Shown here: piece after piece, positions 53,775-63,533 of the stretch | Position numbering within the stretch: position 1 is the stretch's first letter | Layout: every line of letters starts with the position of its first letter | Program-made: the position numbers and the translations under genes | The notes under the pieces: model-generated | Database searches by the model: none | Told to the model about the DNA's origin: nothing | The model's input: the letters and a program-made list of their open reading frames with translations, nothing else | Origin: Chryseobacterium camelliae | GTDB lineage: Bacteria; Bacteroidota; Bacteroidia; Flavobacteriales; Weeksellaceae | Length of the DNA stretch: 64,000 nucleotides | Reading direction: 5' to 3' | NCBI RefSeq assembly: GCF_002770595.1 | Contig: NZ_CP022986.1 | Coordinates: 3,782,001-3,846,000, forward strand

Positions 53775-54452
53775 ATGAAAAAAGTGTTGATACTCATCCT
53801 TAAAATTTTAGCGGGCATTATCGGGATTGTAGTCCTGTATGTCATCCTGGCCCTTTCCCTTCCGTATATAGAAGTCCGTGCAAAAGATGATGGCAATCCG
53901 AAAGAGGTGCCGGTATATATCTATACCAATGGAGTGCACACAGACATTGTAATGCCGGTGAAAAATGAATGGCAGGACTGGAGTGCAGTTATTCCCTACA
54001 GCAATACAAAATCAAAAAAAGGCGATTACAGTTACATTGGTATCGGTTGGGGAGACAAAGGTTTTTACCTGGATACCCCTACCTGGGCAGACCTGAAATT
54101 TTCAACAGCTTTTAAAGCAGCCTTCTGGCTGAGCGAATCTGCCATGCACTGTACCTACTACCGGAGCATAAAAGAGGGTGCCGACTGTAAAAAAATCATG
54201 ATCAGCAAAGAACAGTATAAAGCGCTTGTGCGTTTTGTAGAAGATAAATTTGACAGGGATACAAACGGAAACTTTATGTATGTTCCCACCAATGCAGTCT
54301 ATGGGGATACGGATGCCTTTTATGATGCCAAAGGAACGTACAGCTTTGCCTATACCTGCAATACCTGGACTAATAATGCACTGAAAGCAGCCGGTCAGAA
54401 AGCAGCGTTATGGACAGCTTCCGATTTCGGGATATTTCAGCATTATAAATAA
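53775..54452 (+). CDS. TIGR02117/DUF2459 family exported protein
   Basis: A 225-residue protein with an N-terminal transmembrane or signal segment (about 4-27). The family pattern is VYIYTNGVHTDIVMPVKNE near residue 50, YIGIGWGDKGFYLDTPTW near 92, and YTCNTWTNNALKAAG near 195, where His, Cys and Asn suggest a papain-like (NlpC-like) fold. The family is often found near urease genes in other bacteria but no such gene is here. Function unknown; transcription ends at the next hairpin. Confidence 0.8.
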   Translation: MKKVLILILKILAGIIGIVVLYVILALSLPYIEVRAKDDGNPKEVPVYIYTNGVHTDIVMPVKNEWQDWSAVIPYSNTKSKKGDYSYIGIGWGDKGFYLDTPTWADLKFSTAFKAAFWLSESAMHCTYYRSIKEGADCKKIMISKEQYKALVRFVEDKFDRDTNGNFMYVPTNAVYGDTDAFYDAKGTYSFAYTCNTWTNNALKAAGQKAALWTASDFGIFQHYK

Positions 54453-54472
54453 CATCTCATATATTAAATTAT

Positions 54473-54500
54473 AAAGCCATTCTTTATGAATGGTTTTTTT
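54473..54500 (+). terminator. hairpin terminator
   Basis: AAGCCATTC and GAATGGTTT arms (one G-T pair), five-base loop, T7 tail. Confidence 0.75.
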
Positions 54501-54744
54501 ATGATGGTATGGTATATTTGACATTTGTAAGGCAACTTTCCAAATGAGATGAATATAATTTCACAACATCCCGAATTATGCGAGGGTTGGCAGATAAATT
54601 GTATTCTTACACAACACAGAACTTCACTGATGAAAATTATACATGGACAGATTGATCTTATCTGAAGTTTTTGTTTTAAAAATTTGTTTATAAATATACT
54701 TTATTTTAATTTTAATGTATATTTGTATACTAAATGTTCGTAGC

Positions 54745-55437
54745 ATGAATATAGACACTTCAATTTTAAAAGATACATTCCTTCTCCTTGAACAGTTTCA
54801 TACTGATAATTCAACCGGGCAGTATACTTCCGACATTGAAGGTTTTAAAAACTGGATTGCTGCTTTGAAATCTACGGAAAATAAAGCCGGTATTCATATC
54901 ATTGAGGCAGAATGGGAAGGTAAATCCGAAGGAAGAACAGCAGAGAGTGTTATCAGTACATTGCTGGTTCATCTGAACAGGTACGCTAAGGCATACTCGA
55001 GATCTGCTATTGCAGGTTCAGGCTTTGCCACCCAGGAAGACTTTATATTTCTGATTAATCTTAAAGCTTTCGGAGCGATGACTAAAATGGAGCTGATTAA
55101 AAAGAATGTGCATGAAAAACCTGCCGGGATTTTAATCATCAACAGGCTTATCAAGCAGGGTTGGGCAGAACAGACTGATTCCGAGACAGACCGCAGGACA
55201 AAAGTAATCAGGATAACGGAGCAGGGTAAGGAAGCCTTGGAAAACCAGATGCAGAAAATCCGGAAAGCTACCCATATTGTTGCCGGTAACCTGAATCAAA
55301 AAGAGAAACTGGAGCTGATCCGGCTACTTGACAAGCTGGATAAGTTCCATAATCCTATTTATAATCAGAACATAGATCCCGCAAACCTTATTGACACCGT
55401 ATACAGGGAATATCCCTTTGAAAAAAATACTATATGA
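54745..55437 (+). CDS. MarR family regulator of the carotenoid operon
   Basis: A 230-residue regulator, longer than usual MarR proteins. An N-terminal 75 residues of helical text precede the winged-helix domain (about 80-200; FGAMTKMELIKKNVHEKPAG is the first helices, QTDSETDRRTKVIRITEQG the wing). The stop overlaps the crtI start by four bases (ATGA), so it is translated with crtI. A -7 box TATATTTG is at 54718-54725. It probably controls its own operon, in answer to an unknown signal such as light or oxidative damage. Confidence 0.88.
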   Translation: MNIDTSILKDTFLLLEQFHTDNSTGQYTSDIEGFKNWIAALKSTENKAGIHIIEAEWEGKSEGRTAESVISTLLVHLNRYAKAYSRSAIAGSGFATQEDFIFLINLKAFGAMTKMELIKKNVHEKPAGILIINRLIKQGWAEQTDSETDRRTKVIRITEQGKEALENQMQKIRKATHIVAGNLNQKEKLELIRLLDKLDKFHNPIYNQNIDPANLIDTVYREYPFEKNTI

Positions 55438-56906
55438 AAAAGAAAATAGCCATCATAGGTTCTGGATTTTCAGGATTGTCTGCTGCATCCTATGCTGCAA
55501 AAGAGGGACATGACGTTCATGTCTTTGAAAAAAACAGCAGCGCCGGAGGCAGGGCAAGACAGTTCAGGACTGATCATGGCTATGTATTCGATATGGGACC
55601 GAGCTGGTACTGGATGCCGGATATTATCGAATCTTTTTTCGGGGATTTCGGAAGGCAATCATCGGATTTCTATACACTGGTTCCTCTGAATCCACAGTTT
55701 GAAATGGTCTTTTCAGACGGAACTATGAATGTTCCGCAAAATTACACTGAAATGAAAGACCTGTTTGAAAAAACAGAACCTGGGGCAGGAAAAAAGCTGG
55801 ATGAATTCATGAGTGATGCGCAGTATAAATATGAAGTCGGGATGAAAGACTTTGTTAATAAGCCCTGTTATTCATGGTTTGAATTCATGTCTCCTAAAAT
55901 CGCCAAAAGTGCACTGAAGCTGGATCTTTTGACCAACTTCCACCGCTTCGTAAGAAAATATTTTACCCATCCGAAGCTTATTATGCTGATGGAATTCCCG
56001 GTGATTTTCCTGGGTGCTGCACCTAAAGACATTCCGGCGTTGTACAGTTTGATGAACTATGGGGGGTATAAATTGGGTACTTGGTATCCGATGGGCGGTT
56101 TTTCCAAAGTGATAGATGCCATGAAAGAAGTTGCGGAAGAGCAGGGTGTCCATTTTCATTTTAACAGTGCTGTTGAGCGTTTCAGCATCCATAACGGAAA
56201 AGTAACGGCTTTGGCAACTGAAAGCGGTGATGCTGAATTTGATACCGTTATCGCCTCTTCAGATTACCATCATACCGAGCAGGTCCTGCTTCCCGAAGAA
56301 TTCCGGAATTACACGGAAGAATACTGGAAGAAGCGTACATTCGCGCCTTCATGCCTTATTTATTATCTCGGAATCAGGGAAAAGATCGAAGGCCTGAAAC
56401 ACCATACCCTCTTCTTTGAAAATGACCTTGATCTTCATACCCATGAGATCTATACGGATAAAAAATGGCCAGCAGCACCTCTGTTCTATGCCTGTTGCCC
56501 ATCCAAAACCGACCCGGATGTAGCACCGGAAGGATGTGAGAATGTTTTCCTGCTGATGCCTGTGGCAACCGGGATAGAAGACAATGAAGACATCAGGGAA
56601 CGATATTTCCACGAAATGATCGGCAGGCTTGAAAAGCATACCGGCGCTGAAAACCTTCTTTCTAAAATAGAGTACAAGAAAAGCTACTGCATCCGCGATT
56701 TTAAAGAAGATTACAATGCCTACGAGGGTAATGCCTATGGACTGGCCAATACCTTATCACAGACTGCTGTACTGAAACCCTCGCTCAGAAATAAAAAGTT
56801 AAAGAACCTTTTCTATACAGGGCAGCTTACTGTACCGGGACCCGGAGTGCCACCATCCATTATCTCCGGTAAGATTGCTGCAAGAGAAGCCACCAAAATA
56901 AATTGA
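55434..56906 (+). CDS. crtI: phytoene desaturase
   Basis: A 490-residue flavoprotein that introduces double bases into phytoene to form lycopene (read: double bonds, via FAD). The Rossmann motif is IIGSGFSGLSAASYAAKEGH at the start; the carotenoid-type C-terminal FAD motif is FYTGQLTVPGPGVPPSIISG near residue 462. The GPSWYWMPDIIESFF segment is typical of the bacterial desaturase. Number of desaturation steps cannot be read. It overlaps the MarR gene by four bases, and crtB starts one base after its stop. Confidence 0.94.
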   Translation: MKKKIAIIGSGFSGLSAASYAAKEGHDVHVFEKNSSAGGRARQFRTDHGYVFDMGPSWYWMPDIIESFFGDFGRQSSDFYTLVPLNPQFEMVFSDGTMNVPQNYTEMKDLFEKTEPGAGKKLDEFMSDAQYKYEVGMKDFVNKPCYSWFEFMSPKIAKSALKLDLLTNFHRFVRKYFTHPKLIMLMEFPVIFLGAAPKDIPALYSLMNYGGYKLGTWYPMGGFSKVIDAMKEVAEEQGVHFHFNSAVERFSIHNGKVTALATESGDAEFDTVIASSDYHHTEQVLLPEEFRNYTEEYWKKRTFAPSCLIYYLGIREKIEGLKHHTLFFENDLDLHTHEIYTDKKWPAAPLFYACCPSKTDPDVAPEGCENVFLLMPVATGIEDNEDIRERYFHEMIGRLEKHTGAENLLSKIEYKKSYCIRDFKEDYNAYEGNAYGLANTLSQTAVLKPSLRNKKLKNLFYTGQLTVPGPGVPPSIISGKIAAREATKIN

Positions 56907-56907
56907 T

Positions 56908-57744
56908 ATGAAAAAATTATTTGATGATTTGTCTTATAAGATAAGCAAACAGACCACCCAGCAGTACAGCACTAGCTTTTCACTGGGCATTATGGCCCTG
57001 TCCCCGAAAATCAGGAATCCCATTTATGCCATTTACGGATATGTAAGACTCGCCGATGAAATTGTAGACAGTTTTCACGGGTATGATAAAGAAAAACTCC
57101 TGACTAAATTTAAAGAGGATACTTTTCAGGCTCTTGAAGACGGCATTTCGCTGAACCCGATCCTGCAGTCTTTCCAGGAAACAGTGAAAAAATATTCCAT
57201 AGACCATTCACTGATCATCCAGTTTTTGAAAAGCATGGAGATGGACCTTCAGAAGATTGATTACGATTCGGATCTTTATAAAGAATATATTTTAGGCTCA
57301 GCTGAGGTGGTGGGACTGATGTGCCTACAGATATTTGTGGAAGGAGATACCAGAGAATATGAAAGACTGAAGCCCTTCGCAATGAAACTCGGTTCTGCAT
57401 TCCAAAAAGTAAATTTCCTGAGGGATATGAAAGATGACTACCAGGTATTGGGCAGGACGTATTTTCCGGACGTTGATATCTCGTATTTCGATAATTCGGT
57501 AAAATCGAGTATTGAAAAGGATATCGAGCAGGAATTCCGCGAAGCTCTGGAGGGCATCAGGAAACTGCCGAGCTCTTCCCGTTTCGGGGTTTATCTGGCT
57601 TACCGGTATTATATTTCGCTGTTCAGAAAGATCAGAAGGACATCGGCTGCCAAGATTATCAATCAGCGCATCCGCATTTCCAACGGCAGGAAGATTTCCC
57701 TGATGATGGGCTGCTATCTTCAGTATAAAACATCTTTCTTATAG
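56908..57744 (+). CDS. crtB: phytoene synthase
   Basis: A 278-residue prenyl synthase joining two geranylgeranyl diphosphates into phytoene. Mg-binding Asp-rich motifs are VRLADEIVDSFHG near residue 46 and FLRDMKDDYQVLGRTYFP near 170; SYCAGsVA-like text is replaced by ILGSAEVVGLMCLQIF near 129, as in Bacteroidota CrtB. It follows crtI with a one-base gap and precedes an SRPBCC gene by 27 bases. It carries no signal peptide and is expected at the inner face of the membrane. Confidence 0.94.
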   Translation: MKKLFDDLSYKISKQTTQQYSTSFSLGIMALSPKIRNPIYAIYGYVRLADEIVDSFHGYDKEKLLTKFKEDTFQALEDGISLNPILQSFQETVKKYSIDHSLIIQFLKSMEMDLQKIDYDSDLYKEYILGSAEVVGLMCLQIFVEGDTREYERLKPFAMKLGSAFQKVNFLRDMKDDYQVLGRTYFPDVDISYFDNSVKSSIEKDIEQEFREALEGIRKLPSSSRFGVYLAYRYYISLFRKIRRTSAAKIINQRIRISNGRKISLMMGCYLQYKTSFL

Positions 57745-57771
57745 CATAATCTCAACTCAGGAAAAAACATA

Positions 57772-58233
57772 ATGGTACACACACTTGTAAGGGAACAGCA
57801 GCTGAACTGCGATATAGAAACGGCATGGAAGTTTTTTTCCTCTGCACATAACCTGTCCAAAATTACGCCTAAGGACATGAACTTCATTGTGCGGACACAG
57901 CTGGATAATGATGAAATTTATGAAGGTATGATCATAGACTATTACGTATCCCCGCTTTTCGGGATCAAAATGGAATGGCAAACCGAAATTACACAGGTTT
58001 CGTATCATAAAAGCTTTACCGATTTCCAGAAAAAAGGGCCGTACAAGCTGTGGAATCACCATCATGAATTTATAGAAAATGAAGATGGTGTTCTGATGAA
58101 AGACAGGGTAGACTATGAATTGCCGATGGGATTCCTGGGTGAAATTGCCCATAATATCCTTGTGAAAAAGAAAGTGGAGAATATTTTCAGCTACCGTCAC
58201 CGGATACTGGAAGAAATGTTTAATAAAAAATAA
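57772..58233 (+). CDS. SRPBCC family protein in the carotenoid operon
   Basis: A 153-residue START-like (helix-grip) protein that could bind a hydrophobic ligand. The text LVREQQLNCDIETAWKFFSS begins the fold, and a conserved RVDYELPMGFLGEIAHNILV near residue 108 ends it; this form is often labelled as a cell division inhibitor-like protein. It lies between crtB and crtZ, five bases ahead of crtZ, which suggests a role in carotenoid handling or modification. Direct evidence is absent. Confidence 0.82.
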   Translation: MVHTLVREQQLNCDIETAWKFFSSAHNLSKITPKDMNFIVRTQLDNDEIYEGMIIDYYVSPLFGIKMEWQTEITQVSYHKSFTDFQKKGPYKLWNHHHEFIENEDGVLMKDRVDYELPMGFLGEIAHNILVKKKVENIFSYRHRILEEMFNKK

Positions 58234-58238
58234 CCGTC

Positions 58239-58697
58239 ATGAATTTTCTTATTGTTGTCATTACGTTTTTTACCATGGAAGGCATTACATGGCTCATTCA
58301 TAAATACATCATGCACGGTTTGCTCTGGAAACTGCATAAGGACCACCATGACCACAGTAACGATGGCCATATGGAAAAAAATGACTATTTCTTTGTCATC
58401 TTTGCAGTGCCTACTATCGTCCTGATGTACCTGGGAACAATGCAGGGTTTCAATTTTTATTTTTACATTGCCCTTGGAATTACGCTCTATGGAATGGCGT
58501 ATTTTTTCGTTCATGATATATTCATTCATCAGCGGATTAAAGTTCTGAGAGATACCCAGAATCCTTATCTGCTGGCCATCAGACGGGCGCACAAGCAGCA
58601 CCATAAGCATACCGGAAAGGAACATGGCGAATGTTTCGGGTTTTTATGGGTGCCGGTAAAATATTTCAGGATGTATTTTAATAAGAAAAAAGCCTGA
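58239..58697 (+). CDS. crtZ: beta-carotene hydroxylase
   Basis: A 152-residue membrane di-iron hydroxylase that adds 3- and 3'-hydroxyls to beta-carotene, giving cryptoxanthin and zeaxanthin. The histidine clusters are HKYIMHGLLWKLHKDHH near residue 22, HDIFIHQ near 90, and RAHKQHHKHTG near 115, with four transmembrane segments between them. The start is ATG 58239, five bases after the SRPBCC stop. Zeaxanthin-type pigment is thus the predicted product of the cluster, in agreement with yellow Chryseobacterium colonies, though flexirubin genes (not in the window) may contribute. Confidence 0.93.
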   Translation: MNFLIVVITFFTMEGITWLIHKYIMHGLLWKLHKDHHDHSNDGHMEKNDYFFVIFAVPTIVLMYLGTMQGFNFYFYIALGITLYGMAYFFVHDIFIHQRIKVLRDTQNPYLLAIRRAHKQHHKHTGKEHGECFGFLWVPVKYFRMYFNKKKA

Positions 58698-58698
58698 T

Positions 58699-59445
58699 AT
58701 GCAGCAATACACCTATCTACTGATTCTTTTTTTTACCGTTATCATCTGTTTTTTATTTTCATTTCACCATAAAATAAAATTCAACAGGCACTTTGGGGCC
58801 TTTTTGGGAGGTTCTTCAATGGTTGCGGTTGTTTTTATCATCTGGGATGCCTGGTTTACCAAAAGGGGAGTCTGGTGGTTCAATGATGATTACCTGCTCG
58901 GATTCAGGATTTTAGGCCTTCCCATAGAAGAAATCCTTTTCTTTATCTGCATTCCGTTCTCATGCCTGTTTACCTACTTTTGTCTTGATAAGTTTTTCTG
59001 GCTCGACTGGAAACCAGTTCCGGAGAAGATCTTCGTGATCATCAGTATTGCAGCAGCTCTGGGGATTGCCCTGTATTTCAATGACCGTATCTATACATTC
59101 ATGACTTTCCTCACAACAGCCATCAGCCTTTTTGTATTATATTTCATCCTGAAAGTGCAGTGGATAGGGAAAGCATCACTGATTTACCTGCTGCTCATGC
59201 CGGGCTTTCTTGCCGTTAACGGCATACTGACGGGCACAGGACTGGAATCACCAATCGTCAATTACACTCCAGGAACATTCATAGGGATCCGGTTGCTGAC
59301 CATTCCCCTGGAAGATACGGCTTATGGCTATGAAATGATCCTGTGGAATATCTATTTGTTTAAAAAATTCTCTAAAAATGAGCAAAGCACAAAAGACGGA
59401 AAAGATCAATATATTCTGGTTCAGGAGGGACCTGAGGCTGGATGA
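58699..59445 (+). CDS. lycopene cyclase, fused CrtYc-CrtYd type
   Basis: A 248-residue integral membrane cyclase closing beta-rings on lycopene. Two repeats each carry the PxE(E/D) motif: LGLPIEEILFFICIPF near residue 75 and TIPLEDTAYGYEM near 202, which come from the fused two-subunit cyclase of Bacteroidota and Actinobacteria. About seven hydrophobic segments are seen. It starts one base after crtZ. Its last 68 bases overlap the photolyase gene in another frame. Confidence 0.9.
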   Translation: MQQYTYLLILFFTVIICFLFSFHHKIKFNRHFGAFLGGSSMVAVVFIIWDAWFTKRGVWWFNDDYLLGFRILGLPIEEILFFICIPFSCLFTYFCLDKFFWLDWKPVPEKIFVIISIAAALGIALYFNDRIYTFMTFLTTAISLFVLYFILKVQWIGKASLIYLLLMPGFLAVNGILTGTGLESPIVNYTPGTFIGIRLLTIPLEDTAYGYEMILWNIYLFKKFSKNEQSTKDGKDQYILVQEGPEAG

Positions 59446-60679
59446 TAATACGGCACTGCACGAAGCGTTGCAATCAGGATTTCCCGTACTGCCTGTGTTT
59501 ATTTTTGATCCGGAAATTCTTGATAAGCTCTCCAATAAGGAAGACAAAAGGGTAGATTATATTCATCAGGCTCTTTCCAAAATACACGGGGAACTGCAGA
59601 AACATAAAAGCGGAATTAAAGTTTTTAATGGCCAACCGATAGAGATATTCAGGTCTTTGGTTAAAGACTATGAGATTAATGCCGTTTTTGCCAATAAAGA
59701 TTATGAACCGGATGCCCTAGCACGAGACAGGGAAATCTCAGCATACCTGAAGCAAAACGGTGTTGAATTTACTACGTGCAAAGATCAGGTAATCTTTGAA
59801 GAACATGAAGTCGTTAAGAACGACAACAGTCCGTATACGGTTTATACTCCTTATTCTAAAAAATGGAAAGAAAGACTGAAGGAAACTTCTATTCTGAGCC
59901 ATAAGACTGACTTTAAAAACTTCCTTCCTTTGAAACAGGAAAAAATGATCGCCCTTGATGCGATAGGATTCAGAAAGACCGATCTGGAAATGGCAGAGCC
60001 TAAGCTGGAAAAGAGAATCATCGCTGATTATGGCGAATACAGGAATTTTCCGGGGCTGGACCATACCACTCATTTAGGAGTTGCGCTCCGATTCGGGACC
60101 ATTTCTATACGGAAATGTGTCCAGTATGCCCTTGAAAACAATGAAGTATGGCTCAATGAGCTTATCTGGAGGGAATTTTTCATGCAGATCCTGTTTCATT
60201 TCCCGCATGTAGTCAGGCATTGTTTCAAAAAGAAATATGAAAACATAGCGTGGCGGAACAATGAAAAGGAGTTCAAAGCCTGGTGCGAGGGGAAAACGGG
60301 CTATCCTATTGTAGATGCAGGGATGAAGCAGCTTAATGAAACGGGTTTCATGCACAACCGGGTAAGAATGATTACGGCAAGCTTCCTGACGAAACATCTT
60401 CTGATCGACTGGAGGTGGGGAGAAGCCTATTTTGCGGAAAAGCTGCTGGATTACGAGCTGTCCTCCAATAACGGCAACTGGCAATGGGTTGCAGGCTGCG
60501 GCTGTGATGCTTCTCCATATTTCAGGGTATTCAATCCTGAAGAGCAGGTTAAGAAATTTGATAAAGACCAAAAATATATCCGGGAATGGATCCCGGAAGA
60601 GTATTCTGAAAAACCTATCGTAGAACATAAAGAAGCCCGGGAACGTGCCCTGAAAGTGTACAAGAAGGCTGTCTCATGA
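59378..60679 (+). CDS. deoxyribodipyrimidine photolyase / cryptochrome family
   Basis: A 433-residue FAD protein that repairs UV-made pyrimidine dimers with blue light. The N-terminal antenna domain begins NIFWFRRDLRLDDNTALHEA; the FAD domain has LNELIWREFFMQILFHFP near residue 262, HNRVRMITASFLTKHLLIDW near 327 and GNWQWVAGCGCDASPYFRVF near 367. In the last, the usual A-G-T-G is A-G-C-G. The start lies 68 bases within crtY, so translation is likely coupled to the carotenoid operon. Class I CPD photolyase is most likely; a (6-4) or signalling cryptochrome is not excluded. Confidence 0.92.
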   Translation: MSKAQKTEKINIFWFRRDLRLDDNTALHEALQSGFPVLPVFIFDPEILDKLSNKEDKRVDYIHQALSKIHGELQKHKSGIKVFNGQPIEIFRSLVKDYEINAVFANKDYEPDALARDREISAYLKQNGVEFTTCKDQVIFEEHEVVKNDNSPYTVYTPYSKKWKERLKETSILSHKTDFKNFLPLKQEKMIALDAIGFRKTDLEMAEPKLEKRIIADYGEYRNFPGLDHTTHLGVALRFGTISIRKCVQYALENNEVWLNELIWREFFMQILFHFPHVVRHCFKKKYENIAWRNNEKEFKAWCEGKTGYPIVDAGMKQLNETGFMHNRVRMITASFLTKHLLIDWRWGEAYFAEKLLDYELSSNNGNWQWVAGCGCDASPYFRVFNPEEQVKKFDKDQKYIREWIPEEYSEKPIVEHKEARERALKVYKKAVS

Positions 60680-60827
60680 TATCATCAGGCTGAAATTGAT
60701 TTATTCTAAGAATAAATTCAGGAGCCGACAGGCTTTGACCGATGGTATACCAATGGAAAAACGTAACTTTAAGCTATCCTGTTCCGGAATAAGGGTTTGA
60801 AAACAGGTATGATCTTAAAATTTCAGT

Positions 60828-61520
60828 ATGCACCAACACTTGGAAAAACATTATGTCAACAGGGTAGGATGGCTTCGTGCAGCGGTTCTGGGTGCCAATG
60901 ACGGCCTCCTGTCCACTACCAGCATCGTGATCGGAGTGGCTGCGGCACAGCCGGAACGGAATACCATTGTTCTAGCCGCTCTTGCAGGGATGATTGCCGG
61001 AGCACTTTCCATGGCCGCCGGTGAGTATGTTTCCGTAAGTTCCCAGGAAGATACCGAAAAAGCAGACCTGGCAAGAGAGAAGAAAGAACTGGAGGAAATG
61101 CCTGAAATAGAACTTCAGGAATTGGCCAGGATATATGAGGGAAGAGGTGTAAGCAAGGAAACAGCCATGCAGGTTGCCATAGAATTAACAGCCCATGATG
61201 CTCTTGAAGCACACGCCAGGGACGAACTGGGCATTAACGAAATTACCCAGGCAAATCCGACGCTTGCAGCACTGGCATCCTTTGCCTCTTTTGCCCTGGG
61301 AGCACTGCTGCCTTTTATCGTGTCGCTGGTTGCACCGCTTCAGCAGATGGTCTATTTCCAGTATGGTTTCTCCATTATATTCCTGATGCTTCTCGGAGCC
61401 GTTTCCGCTAAAACAGGCGGATCACCGGCAGGCCTGGCCATGATCAGGATCTGTTTCTGGGGTACTGCAGCCATGGGAATTACTGCGTTGGTAGGGCACC
61501 TGTTCGGGACTTCGGTCTGA
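60828..61520 (+). CDS. VIT1/CCC1 family membrane transporter
   Basis: A 230-residue integral membrane protein for Fe2+ or Mn2+. The signature LRAAVLGANDGLLSTTSIVIG opens the first helix; a charged cytoplasmic linker with metal-binding Glu residues follows (EKKELEEMPEIELQE near residue 83), and three more helices close the protein. It is transcribed after the photolyase gene from a 148-base gap that shows no strong promoter box. It may ease metal-driven oxidative stress, but this is inferred only from its neighbours. Confidence 0.88.
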   Translation: MHQHLEKHYVNRVGWLRAAVLGANDGLLSTTSIVIGVAAAQPERNTIVLAALAGMIAGALSMAAGEYVSVSSQEDTEKADLAREKKELEEMPEIELQELARIYEGRGVSKETAMQVAIELTAHDALEAHARDELGINEITQANPTLAALASFASFALGALLPFIVSLVAPLQQMVYFQYGFSIIFLMLLGAVSAKTGGSPAGLAMIRICFWGTAAMGITALVGHLFGTSV

Positions 61521-61545
61521 AGTTTATCTTAAATAAAACATGAAA

Positions 61546-63258
61546 CTAAGAACCATGGCTATTCCTTAAATCTTCGTTTCTTTTCTTTATAAAATCCTTT
61601 GGACGCATTCCGTTAATTTCCTGGAACAGATTGGAGAAATTTGTTCTGGATGCTATGCCGCATTTTTCTGCCAGGGTTTCTATTTTATAATTGAGATATA
61701 CTTTATCATTATAAAGCTTATTTGTTATATAATTGATACGGAGCTCACTTAAATATCTGTTGAAATTCATTCCTTTGGATTCATTAACTACCTGTGAAAG
61801 ATAGTTAGAATTAGTATTGAACTTACGAGCTAATTTATGCAATGTCAGTCCACTCTCTATGTAACCGGATTTTTCCTCAAATTCTTTCAATTTGATTATT
61901 AAATCGTGGACTATATTTTCGTTAATTATGATTTTTTCATCATCCTTCAATTTTGGAGAATCTTTTTTTACTGTTAACTGTAAGTTACTATTTAAAATTT
62001 TTTCTTCCAGGATTTTATAATGAGCTCTCGCCCTCTTTTCACTTTTATATTTTATTATAAGGACTAATAAAAGAATTAAAGCAAAAGTTATAAGTCCAAT
62101 AATGATCCAAAACCCTTTTGACGCTGCGTCTTCAAGACGTTCTTTTTCTTCTGTCAGTGTCTTGGTATCAAATTCCTTATGAACCTTAGAGGATAAATAG
62201 GAAAAATCTTCAGACATGACACTATCTGCCTTTAATAATTGTTTAGTATAATAGAGTTCTCGGTCATTATTGTTATTTGCTTTATAGTAGTTGATCAGCA
62301 ACTCATAATTTTCCCTCAGTTCCGGAAGTATAAAAGTCTGTTTCTGAAAAATTGAGTCCACTTTCTGAAAATAGAAAATTGCATTGGATGGATTGTTCAT
62401 TTCCATATACGATTTCCCTATGTAAAAATAGTTTACGGTAGCCCAGGCAAAATCATTGATATGAGTAATTGGCCTAAGAGAGGTTTGCAAAGATTTTATC
62501 GCAGCAGGAAATCTTTTTTTTCGGTATTCTTCTATTCCCCTCTCTTTCAGGAAATATCCGTATTCCTGATCAAATTCTTTGTTATTCTGGGTCTGTGATA
62601 TTCCGGTGCTGATCAGTGAATCAATCATGGTATAGTTATGGAGATTTCTATAACATACTATAACCCGGTGAAGGCTGTTATAATACCCTTTTTTATTATT
62701 ATAAATAAGGTTTGGATGAACGTTTTCCTCAGATTTTAATTTGAAATTTGTTTTCGCTTCCTCAAAGTGGTTTAATGCTTCCTGATAGTATCCCAAGTAA
62801 CTTTTCACTACTCCTATATGATACAATATTCCGTTTTTTAAAAAATCATCTTTTGAATTCTTGGAATATTCATAAGCTTTTAAATATTCGTTCAATGCTG
62901 ATTTATACTGCTTATAATTAAAATAATAAATGATGCCTTTCCATAAATAAGCATTACTTATCAAATCATTGTTTTTTGATAATACAGCAACTGAAATTGC
63001 GCTATCTGAATATTTTAATTTATCCTCTTTTGAAGGCGAGAAGAATATTCCATCTTTATATCCCTGCACAAGATGATCAGAGTCATTCTGCTTTTTTGCA
63101 AGACGTATATATTTTCTTAAATATGAAAAAGCCCGCTGATCGTTTTCAGGGTAATTTTCGTAATTCTGTCTTAATTTGTAATAGAGACTGTAATCTTGTT
63201 GTTGTGAAAATAATATTTCCGACAACGAAATTAATATTAAAATATAAATTTTTTTCAT
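61546..63258 (-). CDS. membrane-anchored TPR / AraC-type transcriptional regulator
   Basis: A 570-residue regulator of a type frequent in Chryseobacterium. After a signal peptide (ending ILFSQ) come about nine TPR-like helix pairs (residues 30-360; for example ALNEYLKAYEYSKNSKDDFL), a transmembrane segment (about 385-405, FWIIIGLITFALILLLVL), a coiled linker, and an AraC helix-turn-helix domain (about 465-560; HKLARKFNTNSNYLSQVVNE and LAEKCGIASRTNFSNLFQEI). It probably senses a peptide or envelope cue and acts on DNA while in the membrane. ATG 63258 starts the signal peptide; upstream ATG is possible. It is divergent from two small exported-protein genes, its likely targets. Confidence 0.87.
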   Translation of the reverse strand: MKKIYILILISLSEILFSQQQDYSLYYKLRQNYENYPENDQRAFSYLRKYIRLAKKQNDSDHLVQGYKDGIFFSPSKEDKLKYSDSAISVAVLSKNNDLISNAYLWKGIIYYFNYKQYKSALNEYLKAYEYSKNSKDDFLKNGILYHIGVVKSYLGYYQEALNHFEEAKTNFKLKSEENVHPNLIYNNKKGYYNSLHRVIVCYRNLHNYTMIDSLISTGISQTQNNKEFDQEYGYFLKERGIEEYRKKRFPAAIKSLQTSLRPITHINDFAWATVNYFYIGKSYMEMNNPSNAIFYFQKVDSIFQKQTFILPELRENYELLINYYKANNNNDRELYYTKQLLKADSVMSEDFSYLSSKVHKEFDTKTLTEEKERLEDAASKGFWIIIGLITFALILLLVLIIKYKSEKRARAHYKILEEKILNSNLQLTVKKDSPKLKDDEKIIINENIVHDLIIKLKEFEEKSGYIESGLTLHKLARKFNTNSNYLSQVVNESKGMNFNRYLSELRINYITNKLYNDKVYLNYKIETLAEKCGIASRTNFSNLFQEINGMRPKDFIKKRNEDLRNSHGS

Positions 63259-63290
63259 CCCATTAATCAAAAATATTAATAACCTTTTTT

Positions 63291-63298
63291 CAAAAATA
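63291..63298 (-). promoter_or_regulatory. -7 box for the TPR/AraC regulator
   Basis: TATTTTTG on the minus strand fits TAnnTTTG, 32 bases ahead of ATG 63258. Confidence 0.55.
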
Positions 63299-63533
63299 AC
63301 CAAAATTAATTTTAAATCGGTTATATCGGGATTTTTATAAGCTTATTTTACATAATGCTTTTAAATCGTATATCTGTCTGTATATCATTGATTTAAACTG
63401 GTGCTAATTCATTAATAAGTACGTGCTTATTTTATTATAGGTACAACCAAGGTTTTTTAGAGCTGTTTAAGTTTGATAATTTCGAAATCAGAAACAAAAC
63501 CAAATCACCGAGATAACTTTAAAACTAATAACC

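Noticed and set aside
60074..60628. 184-codon minus-strand frame in the photolyase gene
   Set aside because: It is antisense to the FAD-binding motifs.
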